Below are positions 19,437-31,270 of a DNA stretch of 64,000 bases, piece by piece. The position numbers and the translations under genes are program-made. This stretch comes from Anaspis maculata (lineage: Eukaryota > Arthropoda > Insecta > Coleoptera > Scraptiidae). A model generated the notes under the pieces. It ran no database searches. It worked only from the letters and a program-made list of their open reading frames with translations, and was not told the DNA's origin. The stretch lies in NCBI GenBank assembly GCA_949128115.1, contig OX421963.1:38237979-38301978 (forward strand). The letters run 5' to 3'. Position 1 is the stretch's first letter; every line of letters starts with the position of its first letter.

Positions 19437-20172
19437 ACAAAGTATATCTACTTGCTTCGCACGCATTCACGAGATGTGATGTGACATCATTTATTACGAC
19501 AATCACGGAGACAAGTGCCCTTAAAATATTTGCTAAGTATCACGGACGTTATTTTCGAACTTGGAGGCTATGCCACTAACGGAAGATGACATCTCTGAGG
19601 CATATAGATTCATCACAAAGCTTTATAAAGTAAAACTAAATTCGAAAGGTCTTCCAAATTACTGACCGGAAATATTTTTTAGGTAAAAGATTCAGTTGAA
19701 ATAAGGACTGATATCGCCAGGCATGTCCTTTCTGGGACAGCCAAAAAGCCTGAAGCTCTATCCCAACAAGTTATGCACACCGACTTCATATCCAGCGGAC
19801 GGCCTCGTGGCGCAGGTGGTTGTGTGGCTGCCTGCGGCCGCGAGAGCCCCGGGTTCGATTCCCGGAAGAAGTCTGGATGTTTGTGTTTGTCCAATTTGCA
19901 ATTTTTCATGTAAATATAATATGATGATAAAGGGCAAAAACTCCTATGGCCGGTGGAGGCCGATAAGGAGGAAAACATTTATTATTATTTATTATATCCA
20001 GCGGAGTCACTGGCAGGCAGCAGTGTGGTACAACGCGAATATCTGCGACTCAGTCTTACTACTTCCTGAAAACTGTGGCTGGAAAAAAAACGGAGCACGG
20101 AACTTGATCCTTATTGACGACGCTAGACCCCTAACCGAAAGTATAGATCAACATCTTGTCTTGTGGATGTAA
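19437..20172 (+). pseudogene. Right-arm copy of the same gene remnant, interrupted by a SINE
   Basis: The plus strand repeats the left-arm remnant (CDVTSFITTITET, ALKIFAKY, MPLTEDDISEA) with different frameshifts. The SINE follows, then IQRSHWQAAVWYNANICDS and PENCGWKKNGARN, the expected downstream part of the family. Two copies facing each other suggest that the fold-back arose by inverted duplication of one decayed gene-bearing transposon. Confidence 0.5.
19800..19993 (+). mobile_element. tRNA-derived SINE with 12-bp target duplication
   Basis: The head is tRNA-like, with A box TGGCGCAGGTGG (19808-19819) and B box GGTTCGATTCC (19852-19862). The body ends GGAGGCCGATAAGGAGGAAA and the tail is AT-rich (ATTATTATTT). 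The target duplication ATATCCAGCGGA flanks it (19788-19799 and 19994-20005). The matching place in the left arm of the fold-back (near 18660) lacks the insert and shows the empty site. It cannot be a working tRNA gene: the tRNA part is imperfect and embedded. Confidence 0.88.
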
Positions 20173-21046
20173 AACCGGCTGAATCAACCGCTCTTGTAGA
20201 TGCCGCAATAATATCAATAAAACTACCTACCCGAAGACCGCTTATTGCTCAAAATAGTGCGATGTGCCATTCAGCCCGGCCCGGTCATGAAAGTACCTAA
20301 ACCAGCGATAGATTATGGGTCATGGATCTTTGTGCTTTGGTTCGCATACATATAGGTAGGTACATAGTCATATTCGTAATCAAACATAGTGAAATGATCA
20401 TTAATATCCATACAGAGCAAATTTTGAGAGTAAGAGAATGAACTGCTAGCCTCGCCGCTGAACTGCGGGCCGATGTCAGCTTATTCGGTCAAATGACCGA
20501 CACTCCCCCAAAACAGCGCGCACTTTCCCAACATCGATTTTCAAAAAATCATAACTGCTGAACCAAAAGGCCTGTTGTAACGTAACTTTGCCAAAAACTT
20601 ATTCGAAGCTTTCTCTACATATGGTCTCGCATATATATGGGCTTATTTTCAACATTTCACATAGCTCCCCATAGGTCGAAGTTTTTGTGTCGTGTTTTTG
20701 CATCTCTTCTGATCTTGATGATCTGTAGATGTAATTGTCAGAAATTGAGAACGGAAAGTGCATAGGAGGCTTTCAATAATCATAAGGCAAGGCAACAGTG
20801 AAAGAATTTTCATTTTATCTGTTACGGTCTTCGAGATATGACCTGTTGAACTGAAAAAAACGGAGAAAACCAAAATGCCCCGAAATGTCGAGAATGGGGC
20901 CCTGGGGGCCTAACGGTTCAAATTTCGGGGTGGCAACATGGATTTTTAGATTCAGCAGGGTCCATTTAGTAAAAATCCGCTTGTTGCCAAAATGTTATAT
21001 GATTTGCTTCTAGGCCCAGAAAAAACTGGAAAGTGTCCTAGTCTAC

Positions 21047-22452
21047 TAAGGCCAAGACCTTAAAGAGGCGCCATGGTAATCTTTCGTCATAGACCAATAG
21101 ATGACGCCACGGTACAAGCAACTTTTGACACAAGCTTTGCAGCGTATCGTTTTCTAATATAAATACTGATACGAGCGGCGAATCTGCTGCATTCTGGAGA
21201 ACACCCGGTTCTTCTACACTATCCCCATTAGAACGGACTATACCACTGCGAAGCTCTGGACATTTCCAGAATACACGCGATGGCTTGGCGAATGGAATTT
21301 ACGTGGAGACTTGAACATGCGAGTAAGACACATCTGTCCATTTTGGCGGAGGTAAGGCTTCACCGCACGTTGGTAATGTCCGCAAAATGTGTAGTATTTT
21401 TCGGAAGTCGCCTGGAAACCGTATGCCGGGTCATTGTGGAATTTGCTGGAGGACCCGTGGAAGATTCGAGAACACTAGTCGGAGGCAGATATAAGCAGCG
21501 CGGATCGGCCTAGGAGTAGTATTGGATCCGAAGGGGTAGCGAGCGGATAGAAAGCGATAGTCCCAGCGATATTTTCAAGCGCAATAATAGACCATATTAA
21601 TTATTCTCACTTTCCCCTTCCACTAGTCATTTGTAAGTTAGGTATGTGCCTGTGACCATGCGCACTGCAGTAGAAGATCTCGCGCGCCACAGCATGCATA
21701 GAAAACGGAACTTTTCTGTCGCTGTCAGAATTTACGATTTCAAGGTGTTTTCTTGATTCTTGGGACGTTTTAACATTTTTAACCATACTATTACGTGACG
21801 GCTGACGCTCGGTTCGCTTTCAAGCGCTGTCAAAATTCTCGTTAGCGGAAGTTGTGCAATAAAATATGGCGGGTAATTTGAAATTGTTTTGGATTCAAAA
21901 ACCCCATTCTAAATTGCTTCGCATAAACTTCACAGCAAGATTTTCCATTTCATTATGGTGAAAAGTAGATCAGGTGTTTCTTTTTACACACTTGCTATGT
22001 TATACATTCGTTGAAATTGTCAATTTGCACCTTGAATTGATCATTTTACAAAGTCATTCAACATGCATATTCTTATGGGAGTTTCAACCCAGCACATGTG
22101 GTTGTCTCTCTCCCCGATCTGCGACTGCGCTCTGAATAAATAATATGGTCAATTGTTGGAGTGTATTTATTGTAGTACGCAGTAATAAACAGTGTGTGTT
22201 TTAAAACGATCGTCTCAATTATAAACGAACCCCTACGCGAAATACGTAACAATACCTGTAATGAAGTACTAGAAGGATTTTGTTCGGGGTTAGTTGGCCC
22301 TTTATTTATGAAAAAATCCTCAAGATAATTCATCAGGTTCTCATCATGTGGGTCGTACAAAGCGAATGCCTTGTCAGAAATGTCACCTTGGGTCGTACAA
22401 AGCGAATGCCTTGTCAGAAATGTCACCTGTGGCGGTTCTCAAGTGCCATTCC
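21047..22452. other. Unassigned non-coding sequence
   Basis: Partly GC-rich (21060-21560), then AT-rich. No convincing reading frame or RNA gene; it contains a 40-bp tandem duplication at 22349-22428. Confidence 0.45.
22349..22428. repeat. 40-bp unit in two tandem copies
   Basis: TGGGTCGTACAAAGCGAATG and the following 20 bases occur twice, back to back (offset 40). Confidence 0.9.
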
Positions 22453-22792
22453 CATAAAACTGTAACAGCAACGCTAACGTTGGTGTAGGAGTTTAGGTCT
22501 GTACCTTTCATAACGAAGGCAGGTTGTGAGCGCCAAAAATGAAAACCAGCAACCTGCTTTCGTTGTGTTTTCGGCCTCAGGCATATTTAATAAATAAATA
22601 AATAATTTATTTTCACTCGGTTGACAATTAGAAATTGTGTGAGTAAAGGTACAGAAATATTTGAATAACAAGGAAAAACAACAAGAAACCTGCCACATAT
22701 CACCAGCTACAGTCCAAGAACTCCGATAGAATGTACAGGTCCAAACTTCTACACTAACGTTAGCGAGTTAGCGTTGCTCTTACAGTTTTATG
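22453..22792. mobile_element. MITE-like element with CATAAAACTGTAA inverted ends
   Basis: The left end, CATAAAACTGTAACAGCAAC, matches the inverted right end with few differences over about 45 bp, including GCAACGCTAAC and GTGTAGGAGTTTAG. There is no coding content. Confidence 0.7.
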
Positions 22793-23262
22793 TAAATGAA
22801 CCATTACAATTCCTCACTCAACGTTATAATTAAACATACCGATTGAATGCTCTGCTTTGTTCATATCTAATTTCTTTGATTTTTGTGTTTTATTTTCACT
22901 GTCAGTTTTCAATTTTTGCAGTTAACATTTCCTGTGAGAGAAGACGCGACTAAAGTTTCCGCAGGATTTGTATCAAGTGGCTATATCCCTCTACGGGACA
23001 TCGAGCACTTCCTGGGAAGCCTTTTGGGAAGCTGGGAACAAAGTTGCGAATTCTAAGTAGACTATAAGATATCAGTACCTATACCTACGCTGAGCCTACG
23101 CCTGCGGTGAGCCATCTGTAAATCAAGCCCTGGTGTCTCATATTTTGCGGCCGCCAAATTTGAATAGAGATGTCAAAAACGCATTATACAGTATACACCC
23201 TGTATAAATGAATTTCTTGGCCACAGTTTTGTTCCTGATGTGCATCTGACATGCGTTTGCTA

Positions 23263-23452
23263 ATGGCGGCTTTACAGAACTTCGTGTGTCGCCGGCGACA
23301 GTGTCGCTGGCCAATAGGATTCGATGTACTCCCCTACCTTCCTCCATAATTCTCGCGACACGAGTTTCTGTCGTCGTGTCGTTCAAATTATTCAACTACA
23401 GTGGAGTGGGGAACTGTCGCCTGCGACAAACGAAGTTCTGTGAAGCCGCCAT
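23263..23452. mobile_element. 190-bp MITE with ATGGCGGCTT ends
   Basis: The ends ATGGCGGCTTTACAGAACTT and inverted ATGGCGGCTTCACAGAACTT continue as an imperfect hairpin of about 40 bp. Flanking bases suggest a TA-type target, not proven. Confidence 0.72.
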
Positions 23453-24482
23453 AAGTCGTGAAATACATCTGAGTATGGCAATAATGACCCCTTACCCTAC
23501 GAAAACAACAACAAAATGGTCTGTCTCTTCCCGGTGGAAATTGATAGGTTCTAGAGTTTTTCGTCGGGGGCAGCTGTGATAAATCACTATTAACGACACA
23601 AAAAACTGAACAACAGATGTCACAGATAGATGATTTTTTCAAAATTTTCTCCAAGACGCGAGCCGTTTGCATGCCACAAAATTCAAGGTGCGTGCAGCAA
23701 GGCTAATGGATCATCCTTCAGCATCTGGATAACTCTTGAGCTTCATTCTCAAGACAAAAGTGTAAAATGTCATTCATCTGTCGTTCACTTTTATGTGTCA
23801 GCAGTAGTGTATATAAACCATTTTCATTCTGATAAATTGGGGCTAGGAACACAATGGTTTTCGTTTCTGCCCTGTGCCTATATCTTGTTGAGTCATCGAG
23901 TTTTTCGGCGGAGGCGGCATACGAAGTCGACAGTGACGAAAGAAACCACATGGATTGGCATGAATTAAGGACGAGGAACACGATGTTTTTTTATTTCGTG
24001 TCCGCACCTTGTTTAGGTCTTGGGTTTTTTGGCGGGGGCGGTGGACCAGTGGCGACAGCGGAAATCTTTCGTTGGGGTGGATTATAGGGACTAGGGACAC
24101 GATGGTTTTTGTTCTGTTCCTGTATAACTTCTTTGGTTTTTCCGATAAGAAGCTTGTCCAGGCGTACTTCACTTCTTTTAAAGGGAAGTGTTCTCTATCT
24201 TTGAAAAGAAAGTGTTCTTTAAATATGATCTTGATTTTGAATTAATTTGTCCATGTATTTTAACGAATTGAGGTAGTTCACCCATAATCAACTGTAGAAC
24301 ATTTAAGCGGGAGTGGCGAGAGTGACGGGACCGCGTCACGCTGAATTTTCATTATTGTAATTGTGGTTTGATGTAAAGGCAACATTTTTGTGAACTTGAC
24401 ATGACATACGAGATTATTGAGCCATCAATTACCGTTTACCTACACCATATCGACCTGCTGAAGTACAGTATAGTTCTAGTGA
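23453..24482. other. Unassigned sequence with degenerate tandem units
   Basis: No gene seen. Units at 23845-24130 are listed separately. The rest is unremarkable. Confidence 0.45.
23845..24130. repeat. Three degenerate tandem units of about 120 bp
   Basis: Starts near 23850, 23971 and 24092 share GGAACACAATGGTTTT-like sequence followed by a TTTTTCGGCGG-like part. They are clearly diverged. Confidence 0.6.
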
Positions 24483-24556
24483 CGAACAGACAGACAGACG
24501 GACGAACGAACGTAGTGCAGCCAAAAGCGGCTTTCTTGTGGGAAGTAGTGCGCTAA
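24483..24556 (+). mobile_element. Helentron-like 3' end fragment with (GTCY)n microsatellite
   Basis: An AGAC/GGAC run (GTCY on the other strand) is followed about 60 bp later by GTGCGCTAAAAA. The same microsatellite plus GCGCTAAAAA end closes the larger copies at 29885 and 47324. Confidence 0.45.
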
Positions 24557-26639
24557 AAACCAGTAAATTTTCTTTATTGAATTTTTTTTTTGTAAATTTG
24601 TTACCAGGCTAGATATGGTCAGATGCTTATCAGTTGATCGCTTTCAAAAAACGTAACAAGTTTGAACTATATTTTTACAGTTATCTAATTTTTCTTAGCT
24701 TGTTCTGACACTTAAATTTGTCCGATCAGCTAGAGCAGCGATGAATTGAAAAGTAACTAGAAAAAATAACTACTATCTCCATTCTATCTAGCACCAGAGC
24801 ACCTTATTCTTTTTTCGTGACGCGCTCTGAAACATTAAATCAACATTAAACTCTGAAACTTCAATGAAAAATCATTATGCAATTGCCTGATCTTGACTTT
24901 GAATCTTCCGGTCATTTGCATTTTAAACGCGCATTGTTTACCTACATCAGGTTGGTATACTTATAGTAGGTATACTGAAAGGTATAGGTAATTATAAAAC
25001 GAGCACGCAAGGCAAATCTAGAAAACGTGCATTTTAAAAAGAAAAATTTTGCATTTATCATTTTCAGCTACACTTACACGTGTGCTTTTGAGTGAAAGCC
25101 ATATTAAAGCGTTTCTAGACAAAGAATGCGTCTGGATGATTAGTATTCAAAATCTATTCCGAACAAAAATTTTTAATTTCTAAAGGTAAAAGTCGACATC
25201 ACCTTTATATTCTCGTACATATGTGAGGATTATTAAACAGCCATTACAAAATTTTATTTTCATAAAAAAAAAGAATTGTATTTCCAGTTACAGGAAAAAT
25301 GTTATAAAACTGGGAGTGAAAGGCTTGTTCATTTTTTTCGGTAATTACAAGGCTGTTCAAGGTTACTCATAGCGTACTTTCTTTGATGTTTAAATACCGT
25401 TACTCTCGATGATGACGATTATGGTGATCCAGACATTTTGGTTGAGCGGTGAGCTCTATACTTAACTATTCGATAATATGTGGCCTACTTTTGTTACGTA
25501 ACTTTTTTCAGCGCTAATCAATCACTTGAGTATCAACCTATCGTATCCCAGTCAAGCAAGCATCTATTGTCTTGAAGCAGTTTCGAAAAATTTGCATGAG
25601 TTGAGGTAAGTAATTATAGTTCTGGCACACCGATCGTTTTCTGATCGTGGATTCCATGATGCCGGCAATTACTCAGTTATTGTATGTTCTTATTTTGTCC
25701 TTCAGAACGGATTGCCTTCAATGGTTTGCTGAGAAAACTCGGCGCTTCGTCATTTTCTTTTCTGCTGTTTTTTTTTAAATTGCTTTCCTATATTAAACAA
25801 TTTACATTTGCTAGATAAGTACCTACCGACCTTTGGAAATCTTTGATCTTCAAGCATAATCAAAATAAGGATCAATAAAATATGACTGTTTGTAATAATT
25901 GAAAGCTACCAACAATTCGGTCAAACTGTGGCCTCACTTGCATGTGGCCAAGTCGAAAATCACGACTATACAGGACATAGCACTAATACAGCTGGTTTGA
26001 ATAAACACTGGGTACCCGCACCTACCTATACCAGACCAGATAAAAAAGAACCTGTAGTTAGCAGTTTGCTTACACTTTTCTGTTACTAAAATTATTGATG
26101 TTCAGTTTTGAATGTTTTCCAACCTTGCAATTAAAATCTCCAGTCAAGTACTGTTCTGCAATTTTGACTAACTAAAAAAACGTACTGTAAACACTCATGT
26201 GTCATGTGGTGTTATTTTATTAACGGAGTTCAAAACAGGAATCCCAGCTGAATTCGCGTTTATTAGGTGCGAGAATAGATTAGGTGTTAAAATGGACACA
26301 CAAAAATAACACTCTACTATAACTGGATTTAACTTGAATGACATGAAGTATAGTTTATTTATTTTGACAAGTTTTCTCATTGCGTTACTAACTTTAACTG
26401 ATGATTAACGAGGATTATGTTAAAAAGTAGGTGATAATGAATTCAAATTACTTCTACTTAACTGTAGTTTTTTTTTGCTAGGGATGGATATTGACCTAAT
26501 TTAGGGGAATTTATTAAGTTTGTTTTGGAGTTGCGACGGAATTGCACAATTCGAATTCGTTGTTATCAAAATTTCAAGTAAATGCCATATTAGACGATAG
26601 ACGGTCACAATTCTGTTACGATATATTTATTATAATATA
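24557..26639. other. AT-rich unassigned sequence
   Basis: About 2 kb with no gene, RNA or clear repeat. At 26584-26612 a short sequence (GCCATATTAGACG, GGTCACAAT) is inverted at 27425-27449 around the following fold-back. Confidence 0.5.
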
Positions 26640-27308
26640 CAGGGTGATTCAAAAGCGTCGGATCATCTTGAAGGTGCATGATATGGAGATGTAGTAGAGT
26701 GATGCTGGAAAGTTGTTGAAACAATTCTACGTTTATCAATTTTAAAGTTATGGAGGGACAAAAGTTGGTCCTTCGATCGCTTTTATTTTCGTTGTTTCAA
26801 AAGATGTTAGTAAACTGTTTATGAAAAAACAATCAATACAAAAAATCGACCTCTGAATTTGTAATGAATTTCTGTTTTGTATACAGGGTGAGTCATTAAT
26901 CATGTTTTTTTTTTTAAGTACCTGCATGCAGTCTAAATGGTCTCATAAACTAAATATGTAGAGCACAATAAAACACAATTCATTTCAACAGAATTCTTTT
27001 GCTTGTGTTTTTTTTTTTAGGAAAGCTAAGTTCTTGTAGTTTATGACTCACCCTGTATAGAAAACAGAAATTCAAGACAAATTCAGAGGTTGACTTTTTA
27101 TACTCATTATTTTTCCATAAACAGTTGAGGTACTAAGATCTTTTGAAACAACGAAAATAGAAGCAATCGAAGGACCAACTTTTGTCCCTCCATTACTTCA
27201 AAATTGGAAGACATAGAATTTTTTCAACAACTTTTCAGCACTTTATTATACGAACTATTACTCTACTTACGCACCTTCAAGGTGGTCCGACACTTTTGAA
27301 TCACCTTG
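26640..27308. mobile_element. Fold-back element, TA|CAGGGTGATTCAAAAG family
   Basis: An imperfect palindrome over its whole length. Ends are CAGGGTGATTCAAAAGCGTC and inverted CAAGGTGATTCAAAAGTGTC, flanked by TA (26638-26639 and 27309-27310). A smaller element of the same style occupies its centre. A related copy starts at 63561. Confidence 0.82.
26884..27055. mobile_element. 172-bp inner MITE, TA|CAGGGTGAGTCAT ends
   Basis: CAGGGTGAGTCATTAATC matches the inverted right end CAGGGTGAGTCATAAAC closely at first; flanking TA on both sides (26882-26883, 27056-27057). It sits in the loop of the larger fold-back. Confidence 0.75.
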
Positions 27309-27310
27309 TA

Positions 27311-27990
27311 TTTGTGACCGTTTCATACCGCAAAATGAAGTCTTGTTCAAAATGTGACACAAGATTTCTGGCCGAACGCAGCTCGAGGCCCCCATCACAT
27401 CGCAAGATATTTGGTATACCAGAATATTTATTGTGACCGTCTAATACGGCCTCAAAAGTAGGATCCAAACATCCCGCGGGTATAGAGGGAGTGAAATGAA
27501 GTTTTCTTAAGTAATCAAATTTCAATTATTCCTCTTTTCTATGTTAAAAAAATTAGGGACAACTAATTACTGCGTCAATTTCCGAACCCAATCTCCCGTG
27601 AAAACCGATGGGTAAATTCTGCAGCTGTCCGTAACCACAATTTTCTTCCTCAACCTCAACGCAGTATAAGAAATCAAAAACTACATTGTTCTTTGTATCT
27701 TCATGACATGATTCCTTACGGATCAAATCGCAACCACTTTCCTCACGACATTTTGCGGTATGAAGAGTACACAAGGTCTCGAATTGCGTTTATTGGCATC
27801 CATTGTTTTCTGCATAGTCAGAACTTCGTCGTCTTCCAAAGGATCAGCTCGAATTTGTATGCATACTTGATTTGCGTTGTATATATGTTACGACAAGCGA
27901 CATATTTTTCCAACAACGCCCGTGAATGGGTAGGTGTCCAATGATGAGCAATCACATGCTCAAATTTATTAAGGCATCGAGCACAGCAAA
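27311..27990. other. Unassigned sequence
   Basis: No gene or repeat recognised apart from the short inverted flank near 27425. Confidence 0.4.
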
Positions 27991-29885
27991 AAACAAGTGA
28001 GTATGCCTTCACGTGCGTGAGTCTCAGTAGCGCATTTTCTCAAAGAGGCATATATTATGAACGTAAAGAAATTTGGTTGAAGGAAAAAACACCATTCCTT
28101 GCCCACTTTCTTCATTTGAAACTCATTGTGATATTTTGTTATCAGAATGGGGTACTTGCCAATGAAATAGATTTGAATGAAAATTCTTTCACTCATCAAT
28201 ATTTTTTTGTTTGAGGGCGGGATCTGGGAGCGGCGACTAATCAACAGTAGTCTATTCTTTCCCATTTTTAGTCGGCTATCCATATAGGGAAAGAATTAGA
28301 TCGCTATGTCTTCGGGTTTATGTTTTCCATTTATCTCTTACTTTGAGGGCAGCGTGTGGGGGTGGCAGCATTCGGCAAAGTAACTGTTGCACAGTTTGAG
28401 TTAGGAGTTTCTAAATGTTTAAGGAAATATGACAATCAGTGAAAATTGTGAAAGTTGCATTTTTTGTTTGGGGGCGGCGTGTTGGAGCGGCAGAGTTTGG
28501 CAAAGAAATTCTTCCACAGTTTGAGTTTGGAGTTTCTGAATGTTTGAAGTAACATTAAAATGTAAATCAGTGGAAATTATTGAAAGTTGCACCTTTTTCT
28601 TTTGGGGGTGGAAGTTGGAGGCGGCGCCATATCAAAAGTAGCCTACTCTTTCCAATTTTTAGTTAACTATCTATATAGCGAAAGAATTAGATCGTTATGT
28701 CTTCGGGTTTATGTTTTTCATTCATCTCTTACTTTGAGGGCAGCGTGTGGGGGCGGCAGCATTCGGCAAAGTAACTGTTGCACAGTTTGAGTTGGGAGTT
28801 TCTAAATGTAAGGGAAATATGACAATCAGTGAAAATTGTGAAAGTTGAATTTTTTTTTGGTTTGGAGGCGGCAGCTGGAGGCGGCGGCTAATCAAAAGTG
28901 GCCTATCTTTTTCCAATTTTAGTCAGCTATCAATATAGTGAAAGAATTAGATCGCTATGTCTTCAGGTTCATGTTTTACATTTATCTCTCACTTTGGGGG
29001 CGGCGTGTGGGAGCGTCAGAGTTTGGCAAAGAAATTCATGCACAATTTGATTCAAGAGTTTTTGAATGTTCGAGGTAACATTATCAGCTAAATCAGTGAA
29101 AATTGTTGAAAGTTGCACTTTTTTCTTTTGGGGGCGGAAGCTGGAGGCGGCGCCATATCAAAAGTGGCCTATCTTTTTCCATTTTTAGTCAGCTATCCAT
29201 ATAGCGAAAAACTTGGATCGCTATGTCTTCGGGTTCATGTTTTTCATTTATCTCTTACTTTGGGGGCGGCGTGTGGGGCAGCAGCGTTCGGCTGAGCAAA
29301 TGTTGCACAATTTGAGTTGGCAGTTCCTAAATGTTCAAGGAAACATCTCAATCAGTAACATTTATGAAAGTTGCACTTTTTATCGTTTGGGGGCGGAATC
29401 TGGGGGCGGCGACTAACCAAAAGTAGCCTATCCTTTCCCATTTTTAGTCAGCTATTTATATACCGAAAGAATCAGATCGCTATGTCTTTGGGTTCATGTT
29501 TTTCATTTTAAAGTGATTGGGGGCGGTTTTTAGCAGTTTTTTCATGTCGGCGGCGCATATTGAAGACGGAATGTTTCTTGGCTTACGTTTATAAGTGGCA
29601 ACTATGTATTATTCAAAAAATGAGAACACCAGAGCATCAGGTCTGGTAGAAAGTGCAATATTATGTTATTTCAAGTTTATCGGGGGCGGTTTTCTCTATG
29701 TTGGCGGCGCAATATGGACATCCAATATAGCCTAGCCCTCCTTTGGGAGTGGCAGCTAAGTAACAGCGAAAAAATTAGAAAGCTAAGTCGTCTAGTTTAG
29801 GAGGAGTTCAAGGAACGGACGGACGGACGGACGGACAAAGCGGTTGCAATAGCGATTTTCATCAAGATGGAAAATGCGCTAAAAA
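27991..29885 (+). mobile_element. Helentron-like non-autonomous element, copy 1
   Basis: It begins ACAAGTGAGTATGCCTTCAC, contains a tandem satellite, then a (GGAC)n run at about 29815-29837 (GTCY type), a near-palindrome GCGATTTTCATC...GATGGAAAATGCGC and the end CTAAAAA. The structure, microsatellite plus hairpin near the 3' end, recalls DINE-1/Helentron elements. The same sequence recurs at 45291-47324. No transposase is present. The superfamily is inference. Confidence 0.5.
28203..29510. repeat. Tandem satellite, unit about 262 bp
   Basis: Units share GATCGCTATGTCTTCGGGTT, CTTTGGGGGCGGCGTGTGG, GCAAAG...TTGCACAGTTTGAG and GAAAGTTGCACTTTTT. Starts of the CTATGTCTTC motif lie near 28293, 28693, 28956, 29219 and 29480. 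One 400-bp interval contains a partial unit. Short open frames repeat with the unit and are not genes. Confidence 0.9.
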
Positions 29886-30336
29886 TTACAGCACATAACA
29901 GTTATTAAAATATTGATTCTTTGTCATCTGGTTAAAATGGTAAGGTACGTACCGCCTATCTTGCTTTTAGGAAGTGCAGTTCAATGTTTGCTTCAGACCA
30001 ACACAATCATCATAAAATATTGCAAAACTTCTTCTACAGTGCAATTTAAAGCGTTTGGTCAAGATTTCAGCTTTTTTGGTACTACAAAAAGGTGTGAATT
30101 ATAAATACAGTATACCTATCATCAGGTGAACGGTTTGGCTGATCGGATCTAATAAAAGTACAAAATTATCATCAATTAGTGCTTCAGACATCATAGTTTT
30201 GGATTTCCTGAGTGTTTTAGATCAAGAGAGCAGATTGAAATCTAAAACTGAGGGTAGGAAAAGTGCAAAGTGAACAAAGTGCCTTTTCAGAAGAGCGACT
30301 CCGAACAAAATACGTCTGATCACGAGGGTACGGGTA
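29886..30336. other. Unassigned sequence
   Basis: AT-rich; no gene or repeat seen. Confidence 0.4.
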
Positions 30337-31262
30337 CAGGGCCGGGCCTGGCCTATTTGCTGCCTGCGTGCCAGCGAAAAATTGCCGCCCCCCTCACAGG
30401 CAGTGGAGACCCCCCCCCCTAAATACGGGAATGAAAAGAATCCTTTGAAATTCAACTTCATTATACAGGGTGGAAACTTTAACCTGTTTATATTCAGTAA
30501 TTCAATAACTAAAAACATTTCACCAAAAACCTTGGACAGGTCGATTTTTAAATTCAAAATACCACATTTTGGTATTAGTTACGCGACCAGGACATTGCCA
30601 GGGGCGGCGCAAGGTGCAGGAGCCCTTTTTTTTAATACAATGGCAGGTCAAAAAAAGCATCTTTATTTGATCTATATCTTTGTTCGATTCTCTATCGATC
30701 CTATGAAAATAATTGAGATCCTGCTCAACAAAAAAAAATGGTGGCGTTCAAAACTCAGTATCACCATGTATCACGGTTCTTATCAAAAAGGTGTCATTTT
30801 CTTCCCCTTTCGCCGCCATTGGTGTTGTCAAGGTCAATAGGTTACATTATCAGTGTGTTAAAAGCTAAGATGGCTCAACAGGTGGTACTTGCTTCAGATT
30901 TCAAGAAAATGACACCTTTTGACAGGAACGAAGACCTTTTGAACGCCGCCATTTTTTTTTGTGAGGCAGGATTTCAATTGTTTTCCTAGGTTAGATAGAG
31001 AATCTAACGAAGATAAAAATGGAATTTTTTGACCCCTTCTGTCTCTTGCGCCGCCCCTGGCATTGTCAAGGTCACGTAGACGGTATCAAAATGTGGCATT
31101 TTAAACTTAAAAATCGACCTGTCCGAGGTTTTTGGCGAAATGTTTTTGGTTATTCAATTACTGAATTTGAACAGGTTAAAGTTTCCACCCTGTATATTGC
31201 CGCCCCTATGACTTGCCGCCTGCGTGCAGGCACGCACCGCACGCCTGCTAGGCCCGGCCCTG
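30337..31262. mobile_element. Non-autonomous hAT element with perfect 8-bp target duplication
   Basis: Ends are CAGGGCCGGGCCT and inverted CAGGGCCGGGCCT. The duplication TACGGGTA flanks both sides (30329-30336 and 31263-31270). No transposase remains; the interior is filled by another element. Confidence 0.88.
30466..31192. mobile_element. Fold-back element inside the hAT, TA|CAGGGTGGAAAC ends
   Basis: CAGGGTGGAAACTTTAACCTG is found inverted at the right end, with TA on both sides (30464-30465, 31193-31194). The arms continue as an imperfect palindrome and include GCCAGGGGCGGCGCAAG and a GTGTCATTTTCTT pair, which suggests further nesting. Confidence 0.82.
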
Positions 31263-31270
31263 TACGGGTA

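Larger units (their letters stand above)
17608..21046. repeat. 3.4-kb inverted repeat (giant fold-back)
   Basis: The left arm, about 17608-19058, and the right arm, about 19407-21046, are reverse complements at high identity, with a loop of about 350 bp. For example, the stretch from 17870 (CACTGTTGCCTTGCCTTATG) reappears inverted near 20795. The arms contain mirrored gene remnants. The right arm is longer because it carries a SINE (19800-19993). Terminal motifs and target duplication were not resolved. Confidence 0.88.

Noticed and set aside
19800..19870. Functional tRNA gene
   Set aside because: A and B boxes are present but the body and tail, the target duplication and the imperfect cloverleaf show a SINE.
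28203..29510. CRISPR-like or protein-coding repeat array
   Set aside because: The units are 262-bp satellite monomers without spacer structure, and the genome is eukaryotic.
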